Assembly: GCF_029537235.1 (NCBI RefSeq)
Contig: NZ_CP120638.1
Coordinates: 3,164,501-3,228,500, forward strand
Length of the DNA stretch: 64,000 nucleotides
Direction of reading: 5' to 3'
Origin: Rhizobium sp. 32-5/1
GTDB taxonomy: Bacteria; Pseudomonadota; Alphaproteobacteria; Rhizobiales; Rhizobiaceae
The position numbers and the translations under genes were made by a program. This document shows, piece by piece, positions 1-9,697 of the stretch. The notes beneath the pieces were generated by a model. It searched no databases and had not been told where the DNA came from. It saw only the letters and a list, made by a program, of their open reading frames with translations. Positions within the stretch are counted from its first letter, which is position 1, and each line of letters starts with the position of its first letter.

Positions 1-75
1 CCCTGTTGTCAGGGTGGGGGTGCATCTGGCGCGCTCGGGGCGAGCGCCTCCTCGGATAGATATCAGGAATTTACG

Positions 76-1530
76 ATGGGCAAGGTTACAGGCTTCATGG
101 AAATCGACCGGCAGCTGGCAAAGTATCAGCCGGCGTCGGATCGCATCCGGCATTTCCGCGAATTCACGATTCCGATGTCTGACCCGGAAGTGCAGAAACA
201 GGCAGCCCGCTGCATGGACTGTGGCATCCCCTATTGCCACGGCCCGACGGGTTGCCCGGTGCATAACCAGATCCCGGACTGGAACGATCTCGTCTACAAC
301 GGCAACTGGGACGAGGCGATCCGCAACCTGCATTCGACCAACAATTTCCCTGAATTCACCGGCCGCATTTGCCCCGCGCCTTGCGAGGAAGCCTGCACGC
401 TGAACCTGGAAGATGCGCCCGTTACGATCAAGACCGTCGAGCAGGCGATTGCCGACAAGGCCTATGAGATGGGCTATATCGTGCCGCAGCCGGCAACCGT
501 GAAGAGCGGCAAGTCGGTCGCGATCATCGGCTCCGGCCCGGCCGGCATGGCGGCGGCCCAGCAGCTGGCACGGGCGGGTCATACGGTTCACGTCTACGAG
601 CGCGAAAGCAAGCCCGGCGGTCTGCTGCGTTACGGCATCCCGGATTTCAAGATGGAGAAGAACTTCATCGACCGCCGCGTCGAGCAGATGAAAGGCGAAG
701 GCGTGACCTTCCATTGTGGCGTCAATGTCGGCGTCAACAAGACGATGGAAGCTCTTCAGGCCGAACACGACGCCGTGCTTTATTGCGGTGGCGCCGAAAA
801 GCCGCGTGATGCCGGCATCCCCGGTGTCGAATTTGCCGGCGTACATGATGCCATGCCCTATCTCGTGCAGCAGAACCGCCGGGTCGGTCGCGAAAACATC
901 GACAGCGTCGGCTGGCCGTCGGATCCGATCCTTGCCGGTGGCAAGCACATCGTCGTCGTCGGCGGTGGCGATACTGCATCCGACTGTGTCGGCACGGCGT
1001 TCCGTCAGGGTGCCGTCAAGGTCACCCAGCTCGACATCCGCCCGATGCCGCCGGAAAAAGAAGACAAGCTTTCCGTCTGGCCGTTCTGGGCCACGAAGAT
1101 GCGGACGTCCTCGAGCCAGGCCGAAGGCGCCGTGCGCGAGTTCCAGGTGGCGACACTCGAATTCGTCGGCGAAGACGGTGTTCTGACCGGCGTGAAGTGC
1201 TGCCAGGTGGATGAACGCCGCAAGCCGATCGCCGGCACGGAATTCGTCATCAAGGCCGATCTCGCCTTCATCGCCATCGGCTTCAGCGGCCCGGGCGAAG
1301 ACAGCGTGTTGAAGGACATGGGCGAAAAGCTTGTGATCGGCAAGGATCGCCGCGGCGGCACCTTCGTCACGGCCAACGACAAGGACTACAAGACCTCGGT
1401 CGAAGGTCTCTGGGCTGCCGGCGACGTGCGTCGTGGACAGTCGCTCGTCGTCTGGGCGATCCGCGAAGGCCGCCAGGCCGCCCGCGCCATCGACGAGGCC
1501 CTGATGGGTTCGACGGTGCTGCCGAGGTAG
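76..1530 (+). CDS. gltD: Glutamate synthase (NADPH) small subunit
   Basis: This is the beta subunit of glutamate synthase. It takes electrons from NADPH through FAD and Fe-S centres to the large subunit, which makes glutamate from glutamine and 2-oxoglutarate. The 484-residue length is normal for the family. The N-terminal Fe-S domain shows cysteines at about 46, 49, 54 and 60 (CMDCGIPYC...GC) and a second set near residue 100 (CPAPCEEAC). An FAD-binding loop ([12 protein letters not shown]) lies near 150 and an NADPH loop ([12 protein letters not shown]) near 300. The sequence upstream to the window edge is only 75 bases, so gltB is expected just outside but is not seen. A hairpin terminator follows the stop. 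Confidence 0.97.
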   Translation: MGKVTGFMEIDRQLAKYQPASDRIRHFREFTIPMSDPEVQKQAARCMDCGIPYCHGPTGCPVHNQIPDWNDLVYNGNWDEAIRNLHSTNNFPEFTGRICPAPCEEACTLNLEDAPVTIKTVEQAIADKAYEMGYIVPQPATVKSGKSVAIIGSGPAGMAAAQQLARAGHTVHVYERESKPGGLLRYGIPDFKMEKNFIDRRVEQMKGEGVTFHCGVNVGVNKTMEALQAEHDAVLYCGGAEKPRDAGIPGVEFAGVHDAMPYLVQQNRRVGRENIDSVGWPSDPILAGGKHIVVVGGGDTASDCVGTAFRQGAVKVTQLDIRPMPPEKEDKLSVWPFWATKMRTSSSQAEGAVREFQVATLEFVGEDGVLTGVKCCQVDERRKPIAGTEFVIKADLAFIAIGFSGPGEDSVLKDMGEKLVIGKDRRGGTFVTANDKDYKTSVEGLWAAGDVRRGQSLVVWAIREGRQAARAIDEALMGSTVLPR

Positions 1531-1557
1531 TCACAAAAGTCCCTGGGTGAAATCGAG

Positions 1558-1598
1558 GCTGCGCGAACATCCCTCAAGGTGTCTCGCGCAGCTTTTTT
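1558..1598 (+). terminator. Rho-independent terminator of gltD
   Basis: A stem of gctgcgcga and tcgcgcagc is followed by a run of six T. It lies 28 bases after the gltD stop. Confidence 0.8.
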
Positions 1599-1617
1599 CT
1601 TTTAAGACTTGATTATC

Positions 1618-2835
1618 TCAGTTGCGAATAACCGGATTGCTGATCACAGTTTCGGGTTTTGCCAGCCGGAAGTCGTCGACGCGGCCGGCAGGAGCCTCAG
1701 CCAGCGCACCTTTTTCGACCAGAAGATCGCGTGGGCTCTTTCCGGCGGTGGATGTGGCGATCGGGCCGCCCATGAGGGCCGTGCCGCCATCCAGCGCCGG
1801 ATCGTCGAGGCTGATCGGTTGGGTCTTGATGATCTCTTCGTTGACCACGGGGGCGGTGACCACCAGATCCTTCAGCCCGCCAGCGCCGAGCGCATCGCTG
1901 CCGGTGACTGCGGCATCGCCGAGAAGCCGGCGGATGTCCTTTTCGACGTAGAAGGCGAGCTTGCGCTTGCCGGCCTTGGTCAGGTTGATGCCGTCGGATC
2001 CGCGCAGGCGGACTTGCTGGCCGTTGATATCAGATCCGGTCAGCACAAATTTGCCATTCTCATCGACGAAGCCGTCCCAGATGTCGATGAATTCGCCGCC
2101 GGCCTTTTCGGTCTCCGTGCGGAAGATGCCGTTCAGCGTCACCATGTCGGCGGTCATCGAGCCGGACTGGAATGGCGGCATGCCGACCCACAGCAAGGGC
2201 ACGTTCTGGCTGCGGGCGAGGGCTGCAAAGCTGAAGACGCGGCGGGTATATTCTGCAAGCCATTTCTCCGTGCGGAATTTCTCCTTCTGCCCGTCGATCG
2301 ACATCTGCTGGCGGTCATTGGCGCCGATGCTGACGATGATCAGCGATGGTTTCAATTCCGCGCCATAACTGGGCAGGATCGCCGGCCAGTCGAAATAGTC
2401 GTCGCGCACCAAACCGGACGAGCCGTTCGCGCGTGTCTCGATGACGATACCCGGGGTGGCTTCGAACGCAGTTTTGAGGCCATCGCCAAGACTGCCGGCG
2501 ATGAAATCTCCAACCACGAGAACTGTTTTGGCGTCGGGAAGTTTTTCAACAACGACGGGTGCCTCGGCTGCCGGCTGCGGCTTGGCCTTTTGGCGCGTCT
2601 TCTTCGGCTGCTGCTGTTGTCTACGGATAACCGGTTCATCTTCGAAGAGCCGGAAATCGCGCGGTTCCTGCCGCGGTGCGCGTCCGAAGAGCATCTGCAT
2701 GATGGTGCGCCGCTCTACGCGTTCCTGCGCGTAGGTGGGTTCCGGAAACGCAATCATGGCGACAATGGTCGCCAGCATGATGAGACCGGACAACATTTTG
2801 TGAAGACGCCGAAGGATCGTCGTTTCTGATGTCAT
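1618..2835 (-). CDS. DUF459 family SGNH-hydrolase-like periplasmic protein
   Basis: A 405-residue exported protein of the DUF459/SGNH-hydrolase group. A hydrophobic segment at about residues 14-36 ending in a signal-peptidase-like site (TYAQ) directs it out of the cytoplasm. A GDF-type block (VVGDFIAGSLGDG, about 105) and a GxND block (SIGANDRQ, about 170) match the SGNH catalytic framework, so an esterase or acyl-hydrolase activity on an envelope polymer is possible, but no substrate can be named. It lies 44 bases downstream of the transglycosylase gene on the same strand, which fits a cell-wall role. The family assignment is good and the function is inferred. Confidence 0.85.
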   Translation of the reverse strand: MTSETTILRRLHKMLSGLIMLATIVAMIAFPEPTYAQERVERRTIMQMLFGRAPRQEPRDFRLFEDEPVIRRQQQQPKKTRQKAKPQPAAEAPVVVEKLPDAKTVLVVGDFIAGSLGDGLKTAFEATPGIVIETRANGSSGLVRDDYFDWPAILPSYGAELKPSLIIVSIGANDRQQMSIDGQKEKFRTEKWLAEYTRRVFSFAALARSQNVPLLWVGMPPFQSGSMTADMVTLNGIFRTETEKAGGEFIDIWDGFVDENGKFVLTGSDINGQQVRLRGSDGINLTKAGKRKLAFYVEKDIRRLLGDAAVTGSDALGAGGLKDLVVTAPVVNEEIIKTQPISLDDPALDGGTALMGGPIATSTAGKSPRDLLVEKGALAEAPAGRVDDFRLAKPETVISNPVIRN

Positions 2836-2879
2836 CGTCCGGTCCAGCCTGCTTGTCTTACTTGCACCAGGCCCCGCGT

Positions 2880-4102
2880 TTAATTGCGCAAGGCTTTCAG
2901 CAGATTTTGTGTCGGCTGGCCGTCGGGCGTCAAGCCGTTTCTGTTCTGGAAGGCCTGGATAGCAGCCTTGGAGCCGGAGCCGAAATTGCCATCGACCTCG
3001 CCGTCATAATAGCCAAGTTCCTTCAGGCGGTTCTGCAACTCGAACTTCTGCTTGATGTCGAGCGAGCCGTCCGGTCGGCTCCAGGCCTGGTGCATGCCGC
3101 CATAGCCGGCGATTTCGTCAGCCAGAAGCCCGACGCCAAGCGCATACGAATCGGAGGCGTTGTAGCGCTTGAGGACAAAAAGTTCTTGGTCATCAGGAAG
3201 CCGGGGCTACCGGCGCCGCCCGGCAGCTTGAGTTCGGCCCGCTGCCCGGCATTGCGGAAACCCTTGCCGTTCGGGCGCATGAAGCCAAGCGCTTCCCACT
3301 GCGCAAGTGTCTTCGTCTGGCCGGCATATTGAGCGGCCCCCTGCGGCGGCTTGATTTCGTAGCCCCATGTCTGGCCGGGCTGCCAGCCGTTCTTCTTGAG
3401 AAGATTGGCAGCCGTTGCCAGTGCATCGGGAACGGAGTTCCAGATATCGCGATGGCCATTGCCATCGGCATCGACAGCATAAAGCAGGTAGCTCGTCGGA
3501 ATGAACTGGGTGTGGCCCATGGCGCCTGCCCAGGAGCCGTTCAATTCGCGCGGCGTGATATCGCCGCTCTGGAGGATCTTCAGAGCCGCAATCAACTGGG
3601 TCTTTGCAAACTTCGCCCGCTTCGGGTCGGCATAGGCAAGCGTTGCCAGTGCGCGCGGCACGTAATGCAGCCGGTCGTCCTTTTCCAACACCGCGCCATA
3701 GTTGGATTCCATCGACCAGATGGCAAGCAGAATGGTCCGGTCAACACCGAAATGGCGCTCAAGAGCGTCCAGAGTCCGCGCATGTTTCGCGGCCATTTCC
3801 TTGCCGATGCGTTGCGTATACGGATTGACGCGTGAATCGATATATTCCCAGATCTTGTGCTTGAATTCGGGCTGGTAGCGTGCTTTTTCGAGAACGGTCG
3901 GGTCGGGTGTCTTCACGCCCGAAAAAGCCTTCTGGTAGGTTGCCTTTGAGATACCGCTCTTGGCGGCTGTCGCGTAGAAACTGTTGATCCAGGTCTGGAA
4001 GCCGGCATCGGCGCGTGCCGAAGGGGCTGCCAGCAGCACGGTTGCGGAGATCATGAGTGCGGTGGAGGCGCGGCGAAGAAAAGTGGTGCAGGTCTTGATC
4101 AT
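2880..4102 (-). CDS. Lytic murein transglycosylase (MltB type) with C-terminal peptidoglycan-binding domain; one frameshift
   Basis: This enzyme cleaves the MurNAc-GlcNAc bond of peptidoglycan to give 1,6-anhydro ends in the periplasm. A signal peptide covers residues 1-32 (APSARA cut). The catalytic glutamate is in SMESNYG and the MltB-type GAMGHTQFIPTSY motif follows. The last 70 residues form a PG_binding_1 domain (LQNRLKELGYYDGEVDGNFG). The frame is broken at an A5 run at 3177-3181. One extra A restores MTKNFFVLKRYNASDSYALG and joins the two parts into a protein of about 407 residues, the usual length. A sequencing error is the simplest explanation. It is divergent from galU. Confidence 0.9.
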
Positions 4103-4404
4103 CAGCTGTCGTTTCCGTTTCTCGGCGAACCCCCAGGGCGCGACCTTTGCCGCAGCACGAAGAAAGTGCGCAAAATTACAGTCTTGGAACCAGTTTCACG
4201 CATATTCTGCATGAGGCTGTTCGGTTATCTGTGTCGGGCCATAGCCTTCAGAACCGAAACTCTACAAAAACGAAGTCAACAAATTCTTTACCATGAACAA
4301 TCGGTGTCGTCTTCATTCGTAAAAAAATAGCAGTTTTCCCATAGTGCCCTGTTGATACCCAAATGTTCTGTTTTAAATCACATGATCGTGATCTGGAGAC
4401 GTCA
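4103..4404. promoter_or_regulatory. Intergenic region between mltB-like gene and galU
   Basis: About 300 bases separate two divergent genes and must hold both promoters. The part next to galU is richer in A and T than the neighbouring coding sequence. A ggag ribosome site precedes the galU start by a few bases. No recognisable operator, repeat or RNA was found. Confidence 0.4.
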
Positions 4405-5292
4405 ATGACTGACAAGCGCAAAGTCCGTAAGGCTGTATTTCCCGTTGCGGGCCTCGGCACCCGTTTTCTGCCTGCAACCAAAGCCGTTCCCAAAGAAATG
4501 CTCACCGTTGTCGATAAGCCGGTTATTCAATATGTCGTCGATGAGGCGCTCGACGCCGGCATCGAACATCTGATCTTCGTGACAGGACGCAACAAGGGGG
4601 TCATCGAGGATTACTTCGACATCCAGACCGAACTGGAACAGACCCTCAAGGAACGCAACAAGAATGCCGAACTGACGCTCCTTGCCGAGATCCTGCCGAA
4701 GGCCGGAACGACGAGCTTCACGCGCCAGCAGGCGCCGCTCGGGCTTGGCCACGCCGTCTGGTGCGCGCGCGATATCGTTGGTGACGAGCCGTTCGCGGTG
4801 CTCCTACCCGACATGATCATGCGCTCTGAAAAGGGCTGCCTGAAAGGTATGGTCGAACTCTATGAACAGAGTGGCGGCAATGTGCTGGCTGTCGAGGAAT
4901 GCGCGCCGGAGCAGGCGCACAAATACGGCATCGTTGGCGTCGGCGATGCGGTCGGCGACGGCTTCAAGATCACCGCCATGGTGGAAAAGCCGCCGGCGGG
5001 AACGGCACCCTCCAACTTCTTCATCAACGGCCGCTACATTCTGCAACCGGAAATCTTCGGCATTCTCGAAACCCAGGAGCGGGGCGCCGGAAACGAGATC
5101 CAGCTGACTGACGGCATGCTCAAGCTTGCCAAGCAACAGCAGTTTGCCGGCTATCACTTCCGTGGCGAAACCTATGACTGCGGCATGAAGGAAGGCTTCA
5201 TCCTCGCCAATGTCGCCTTCGCCCTGTCGCGCGGCGATATCCGTCCGGGCGTCGAAGATCAGTTGAAGGCGCTGATGGCTGCGCTGAAATAG
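4405..5292 (+). CDS. galU: UTP-glucose-1-phosphate uridylyltransferase
   Basis: It makes UDP-glucose from UTP and glucose 1-phosphate, feeding exopolysaccharide, glucan and LPS synthesis. The 295-residue protein has the nucleotidyltransferase signature [18 protein letters not shown] near residue 16 and a VEKP motif near residue 195. I chose the ATG at 4405 because a ggag site lies 8 bases upstream and the family normally starts with a short M-x-K/R leader just before the signature. An upstream in-frame ATG at 4363 would add 14 residues without homology. A strong terminator follows. Confidence 0.97.
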   Translation: MTDKRKVRKAVFPVAGLGTRFLPATKAVPKEMLTVVDKPVIQYVVDEALDAGIEHLIFVTGRNKGVIEDYFDIQTELEQTLKERNKNAELTLLAEILPKAGTTSFTRQQAPLGLGHAVWCARDIVGDEPFAVLLPDMIMRSEKGCLKGMVELYEQSGGNVLAVEECAPEQAHKYGIVGVGDAVGDGFKITAMVEKPPAGTAPSNFFINGRYILQPEIFGILETQERGAGNEIQLTDGMLKLAKQQQFAGYHFRGETYDCGMKEGFILANVAFALSRGDIRPGVEDQLKALMAALK

Positions 5293-5314
5293 GCCAGCTC
5301 TGCCAAATTTTACG

Positions 5315-5351
5315 AAAGGCCGCGCTGACAACCGTTTGCGCGGCCTTTTTC
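5315..5351 (+). terminator. Rho-independent terminator of galU
   Basis: The stem aaggccgcgc / gcgcggcctt is followed by a T run. It sits between galU and the convergent barrel gene, so it may serve both. Confidence 0.8.
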
Positions 5352-5357
5352 GTCAAA

Positions 5358-6839
5358 TCAGCGCTTCAGCGTCAGACCGACGCCGATCTTGGCGACGTTG
5401 GTGGAGGGGCCGGTCTGTTGCATCGTGCGCTCGTAGCTTATGTCGCCCGTCAGCGCGAGATAACGTGTCATATCCCAGCTGAGACCGGCGCCTGCAAGCC
5501 ATACCTTCTGGTCTTCCGAAGCGCTGCCTGAGGGATAGTTGCGGAAGGTCAGGCTGTTGCTCAGGCGGGCGACCAGGGACGAGCGCAGTTCGTGCGTCAG
5601 GCCGCTGTTCAGGGCATAGACCAGCGCACCGCTTTCCCCTGCCGTCGTCGAAGGCTCGATACCGGTCGAAACACCATAGGTGACGATGGTGCCGCGCTGT
5701 GGCGACCAGTTGAAGCTGCTGTCCACTGTCAGGCCGCTGATATCGTCAAGGCGGCTGTCCTTGAAGCGATAGGTCTCGTAGCCGAGCGCGATCTCGCCGT
5801 TCAGCTTCTCGCCAAGATCAACCGCCACGCCCGCGCGTCCGGCATAGTTGTCGTAGGAGCGCTCAAAGCCGAGCGTGTCGCGGCGCAGATCGTAGACCGA
5901 CTTGCCGACCGAGGCCTCGAGGAAAGGAATGAGCGCCGGTGAAAGCTCGTAGCCGATGCGGCCTGTCACCGTGCCGGCATTGCGGTCGCGGTCGCTGAGC
6001 GACAGTTCCGTGCCGTCGCTGAGCTCCGCGCTGCCATAGACATAGCGCTCGAAATCGACTTTGGCGGAGCCGCGCAAGATGCCGAAATCCCGCTCGATGC
6101 CGGCGCCGAGGCTGTAGCGGTCGATGCCCGATTGAACCGACGCGCCCGAGATGGCGTTGGGGTCGCTCGAATCCTCGCGCTCGAAACGGTAGCCTGCGCG
6201 CAGGGTTCCCGTCGTGTCGTTGCTGATATCGAGGCGCAGTTCCGCGTCCAGATTGGCGGTCGGTTCGGTCGAACCTTCGCCGCTGACATTGCGTTGCCAG
6301 GTGCCTTCGCCGGTGACCGTCAGCTGGTGGCGCGACCAGTCGGAGGTCAGCGTGCCCTTCAATCCGGTTTCCAGATAAGAGCGGCTTTCCTTGGAGCTAC
6401 CGGTTCTTGTGGTTTCGTGATTGAAGGTCTGGCTGAGCGACGGCTTCAGCGTGAAGGTGCCAAGTGCGATGCCTGGTGCCTCGTCGCGATCCGGATCGAT
6501 GCTGGAACGCAGGCCGTCGACGCTGCCTTCGCGGAGATTGACCCGGCCGAGGTCTTCATCGACTGCAGGGCCCGTATCCGGGCCGTCATCGATGATCGAG
6601 GCCGTCGCCGTCGGATCGGTCGCGGCGGTTCCGGTCGTTGCAGGCGTCGTGCCCGCAGCGGAAGCCGTCGTCCCCGTCACGGGGGTGAGCGTCGTGTCGT
6701 CATCATCCGCGGTAACGGGCGAAAACGCCTGCGCGACGGCCGGCAGGGGTGACAGGAAGGCGCAGCCTGCCAGCAGCCACAGCACCGTTATCGGACGCTG
6801 GACGAAGGTCCTGGTGTTGACTCGATAAGATGGCGCCAT
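5358..6839 (-). CDS. Outer membrane beta-barrel protein (BBP2-like)
   Basis: A 493-residue outer-membrane protein. A signal peptide (about residues 1-37, ending AVAQA) is followed by a low-complexity linker rich in T, A and D (about 40-110), then a long region of alternating amphipathic strands with many Tyr/Phe and Gly. It ends in a hydrophobic LTLKR strand. The strand pattern (GYRFERED, YSLGAGIERDFG, IGYELSPALIPFLEASVG) resembles the putative beta-barrel porin 2 family seen in rhizobia, often linked to surface polysaccharide. The specific cargo is unknown. It is convergent with galU. Confidence 0.75.
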   Translation of the reverse strand: MAPSYRVNTRTFVQRPITVLWLLAGCAFLSPLPAVAQAFSPVTADDDDTTLTPVTGTTASAAGTTPATTGTAATDPTATASIIDDGPDTGPAVDEDLGRVNLREGSVDGLRSSIDPDRDEAPGIALGTFTLKPSLSQTFNHETTRTGSSKESRSYLETGLKGTLTSDWSRHQLTVTGEGTWQRNVSGEGSTEPTANLDAELRLDISNDTTGTLRAGYRFEREDSSDPNAISGASVQSGIDRYSLGAGIERDFGILRGSAKVDFERYVYGSAELSDGTELSLSDRDRNAGTVTGRIGYELSPALIPFLEASVGKSVYDLRRDTLGFERSYDNYAGRAGVAVDLGEKLNGEIALGYETYRFKDSRLDDISGLTVDSSFNWSPQRGTIVTYGVSTGIEPSTTAGESGALVYALNSGLTHELRSSLVARLSNSLTFRNYPSGSASEDQKVWLAGAGLSWDMTRYLALTGDISYERTMQQTGPSTNVAKIGVGLTLKR

Positions 6840-6945
6840 GTGCCGTGTGCCCGGAAAACCTGTTTACAATCGTTGCGCAATCGTAAACCGATGTGGTTAA
6901 CCATTCGTTTCCACGCTGGCGATCCGGCGCCATTGCAAAGGGATC

Positions 6946-7404
6946 TCAGGCACTTTCGACGGTGAGCTGGCGGCCCGAGCAGGCGATGATCCGTACCCGC
7001 GTGCCGGTCGGCATATCCGGCCCCTCGACGACCCATGTCGTATCGTCCAGACGCACGCGGCCGCGGCCCTCGGTGACCGGCTCTTCCAGCACGGCTGTGC
7101 GCCCGACGAGGCTTTCACCGCGTTGATTGAGTAGTGGCTGATCACTGATGTTGCCGGCGCGCGCGACGATCTTGCGGCCAATGAGGGCTGCGGCAACAGA
7201 CAACACCGCGAAGAACACCAACTGGACTTCCCAGACCCAGAACCCTGCCTCCCAAAGTGCCAGCGAAACGAGGCCGGTAAGAATGGCGGCGATACCGATC
7301 CATACCAAGAAGACGCCGGGCAGCACGACCTCTGCTGCCAGCAGCACAAGGCCGATCACCCACCAGGTCCAGGGACCGAGTTCAAGCACGATGCGAGCGA
7401 TCAT
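6946..7404 (-). CDS. NfeD family membrane protein
   Basis: A 152-residue protein with three or four transmembrane segments in the first 75 residues (WVIGLVLLAAEVVLPGVF, AAILTGLVSLAL, LVFFAVLSVAAALI) and a C-terminal OB-fold-like domain (GRTAVLEEPVTEGRGRVRLDD). NfeD proteins partner with SPFH/stomatin proteins in membrane quality control. Here the SPFH gene ends only three bases upstream of this start, so the two are an operon and probably interact. Confidence 0.9.
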   Translation of the reverse strand: MIARIVLELGPWTWWVIGLVLLAAEVVLPGVFLVWIGIAAILTGLVSLALWEAGFWVWEVQLVFFAVLSVAAALIGRKIVARAGNISDQPLLNQRGESLVGRTAVLEEPVTEGRGRVRLDDTTWVVEGPDMPTGTRVRIIACSGRQLTVESA

Positions 7405-7407
7405 GGC

Positions 7408-8412
7408 TCAGCTTCCCCGCTGCGTCGTGTCGAACGGATTGCGCACGGGCGTGGTTGACGGCGTCGACGGACGGACGCGGGCTGGCGTCTGCGCGTCGCC
7501 GAAAACCTCGCGGGCGATGGCGCCGATGCCGCCAAGCGAGCCGATCAGCGAGGAGGCCTCCATCGGCATCAAGACGATCTTGGAATTCGGAGCCGTGCCG
7601 ATTGCGGCCATGGCTTCCGTGTATTTCTGGGCGACGAAGTAGTTGATCGCCTGCACGTCGCCGGCGGCGATGGCTTCGGAGACCATCTTCGTCGCCTTGG
7701 CTTCGGCTTCGGCGAGACGCTCGCGCGCTTCGGCATCGCGGAAAGCGGCCTCGCGCTGGCCTTCGGCCTGCAGGATAGCCGACTGCTTGGCGCCTTCTGC
7801 GCGCAGGATCTGTGCATTGCGCGAGCCTTCGGCTTCCAGCACCTGCGCGCGCTTCTCGCGCTCCGCCTTCATCTGCCGGGCCATGGCCTCGACCAGGTCT
7901 TTCGGCGGCTGGATGTCCTTGATCTCGACGCGGGTGACCTTGATGCCCCAGGGGCCGACGGCCTCGTCGACGACGCGCAGCAGCTTGTCGTTGATCGTAT
8001 CGCGGTTCGACAGAAGCTCGTCGAGGTCCATCGAGCCCATGACCGAGCGGATGTTGGTCATCGTCAGGTTGAGGATGGCGCTCTGCAGGTCGGAGACCTG
8101 ATAGGCGGCTTCGGCCGCATTCAGGATCTGGTAGAAGGCCACGGCATCGGCCGAGCAGCTGGCATTGTCGCGGGTAATGACCTCCTGCGTCGGAACGTCG
8201 AGCACCTGTTCCATCACGTTCATCTTTGCGCCGATCCGGTCGATGAAGGGAATGATAATGTTGAGGCCAGGCTCCATGGTTTTGGTGTAGCGGCCGAACC
8301 GCTCAACAGTGTAGCGATAGCCTTGCGGCACGGTCTTGATGCCCGCAAAAAGCACCAGGATGACGAGGACGACGAAGGCAATGACGACGATATCGAGTCC
8401 GGCCAGTGGCAT
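7408..8412 (-). CDS. SPFH/band 7 (stomatin-like, QmcA type) membrane protein
   Basis: A 334-residue membrane scaffold protein. One N-terminal transmembrane helix (residues 4-25, [17 protein letters not shown]) precedes the SPFH domain, which begins [15 protein letters not shown] and contains the [14 protein letters not shown] stretch. A long Ala/Glu-rich coiled coil (about 185-245) follows, as in stomatins that form oligomeric rings. It is thought to organise microdomains or modulate FtsH-type proteolysis. The NfeD gene follows directly. A strong GGGAGGGGG-like ribosome site precedes the ATG. Confidence 0.92.
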   Translation of the reverse strand: MPLAGLDIVVIAFVVLVILVLFAGIKTVPQGYRYTVERFGRYTKTMEPGLNIIIPFIDRIGAKMNVMEQVLDVPTQEVITRDNASCSADAVAFYQILNAAEAAYQVSDLQSAILNLTMTNIRSVMGSMDLDELLSNRDTINDKLLRVVDEAVGPWGIKVTRVEIKDIQPPKDLVEAMARQMKAEREKRAQVLEAEGSRNAQILRAEGAKQSAILQAEGQREAAFRDAEARERLAEAEAKATKMVSEAIAAGDVQAINYFVAQKYTEAMAAIGTAPNSKIVLMPMEASSLIGSLGGIGAIAREVFGDAQTPARVRPSTPSTTPVRNPFDTTQRGS

Positions 8413-8507
8413 GGAGAGCCCCCTCCCATTTGGGTTCAGAATTGAACCGCTACTATAGACCAGACGGGACGATCGGTCAGATTATTTGAAAGCCCGCGTT
8501 GAAAGAA

Positions 8508-9542
8508 TCAGACCCAGCCCATCAGTTCGCGGCGCACGACCTTTTCGAGCACGGCCATGCCGCCCGCGCTATCGTTGAGACAGGGGATATGCGCGAATTT
8601 CTCGCCGCCATGCTCATGGAAGCTCTCGGCGGCCTCGACGGCGATTTCTTCAAGCGTTTCGAGACAATCGGACACGAAGCCGGGATTGATGACGGCGATG
8701 CGCTTCACACCGTCCTGCGCCAGCTTCTCAACGGTCTTGTCGGTGTAAGGCTGCAGCCATTCCTCGGGGCCGAAGCGGGACTGGAAGGTGACCTGCAGCT
8801 TCTCCTTCGACCAGCCGAGCTTCTCGCGCACCAGCCGCGCCGTCTTGTAGCACTGGCAGTGATAGGGATCGCCCTTCATGAAATAGGATTTCGGGATGCC
8901 ATGGAACGAGGTCAAAACGACCTCCGGTTCCCAGTCGAGCGTGGCGAGATGGTCGGTGATCGAATTGGCCAGCGCCTCGATATAGGCCGGGTCGTCGTGA
9001 TAGGGCGGCACGGTGCGCAATGCCGGCTGCCAGCGCATCTTCAGCAGCGCCTTGAAGGCCTCGTCATTGACGGTTGCCGTGGTGGCGGCGGCATATTGCG
9101 GATAGAGCGGGAACAAAAGGATCTTCTCGCAGCCGTCCTTTTGCAATTCTTCCATCTTCGAGCGGATCGACGGCTGGCCATAGCGCATCGCCCAATCGAC
9201 CCGCACATTGGGCAGATCAGCAAAGCTCTTTGCCATCTGCTCCGCCTGGTTGCGGGTATAGGTGCGCAGATAGCTTTCGTTGAGACCATTATTCCAGATC
9301 GATTCATACGCCTTGCCGACCTTTTGCGGGCGCTTGTTGAGGACGATGCCGTAGAGGATTGGATACCAGAACAGCCGCGACCACTCGATGACACGCCGGT
9401 CGGTGAGAAATTCCGCGAGGTAGCGGCGCATAGACCAGTAGTCGGTACCATCAGGCGTGCCGAGGTTGACGAGCAGTACGCCGACCTTGCCGAACCGGAC
9501 GGGCGGGTGGTTGACGGCGATCATTTCGGCATTCGGGTTCAT
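8508..9542 (-). CDS. hemH: Ferrochelatase
   Basis: Inserts Fe(II) into protoporphyrin IX, the last step of heme synthesis. The 344-residue length is typical of the family. The conserved metal-site histidine is in TSFHGIPKSYF (about 195), followed by GDPYHCQCYKTARL, and the C-terminal acidic helix NPGFVSDCLETLEEI (about 288) is present. The N-terminal VGVLLVNLGTPDGTDYWSMR matches the family. It is a single gene; its neighbours are not heme genes. Confidence 0.97.
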   Translation of the reverse strand: MNPNAEMIAVNHPPVRFGKVGVLLVNLGTPDGTDYWSMRRYLAEFLTDRRVIEWSRLFWYPILYGIVLNKRPQKVGKAYESIWNNGLNESYLRTYTRNQAEQMAKSFADLPNVRVDWAMRYGQPSIRSKMEELQKDGCEKILLFPLYPQYAAATTATVNDEAFKALLKMRWQPALRTVPPYHDDPAYIEALANSITDHLATLDWEPEVVLTSFHGIPKSYFMKGDPYHCQCYKTARLVREKLGWSKEKLQVTFQSRFGPEEWLQPYTDKTVEKLAQDGVKRIAVINPGFVSDCLETLEEIAVEAAESFHEHGGEKFAHIPCLNDSAGGMAVLEKVVRRELMGWV

Positions 9543-9633
9543 GGCACAGCTTCCTGCAGGCGTTCGGACAAAACATTCGGGATTTCGTCATCTATACGAC
9601 GGCCGGTCCCATCGGTTTATGCTCTTCTAAAAG

Positions 9634-9664
9634 AAAAACCGGCCCGGGAAAGCCCGGACCGGTC
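9634..9664 (-). terminator. Terminator of the 5'-nucleotidase gene
   Basis: Read on the minus strand, a GC-rich hairpin (ccggtccgggc / cccgggccgg) is followed by a T run about 50 bases after the stop at 9698. Confidence 0.75.
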
Positions 9665-9697
9665 GGAAGCTCAGAGACAAATCGTCTCCTTTGGCAT

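Noticed and set aside
1609..2829. A 406-codon open frame on the plus strand opposite the DUF459 gene
   Set aside because: It mirrors the minus-strand gene, has no recognisable motif or ribosome site, and the minus strand shows signal peptide and SGNH blocks. Long antisense frames are common in GC-rich coding sequence.
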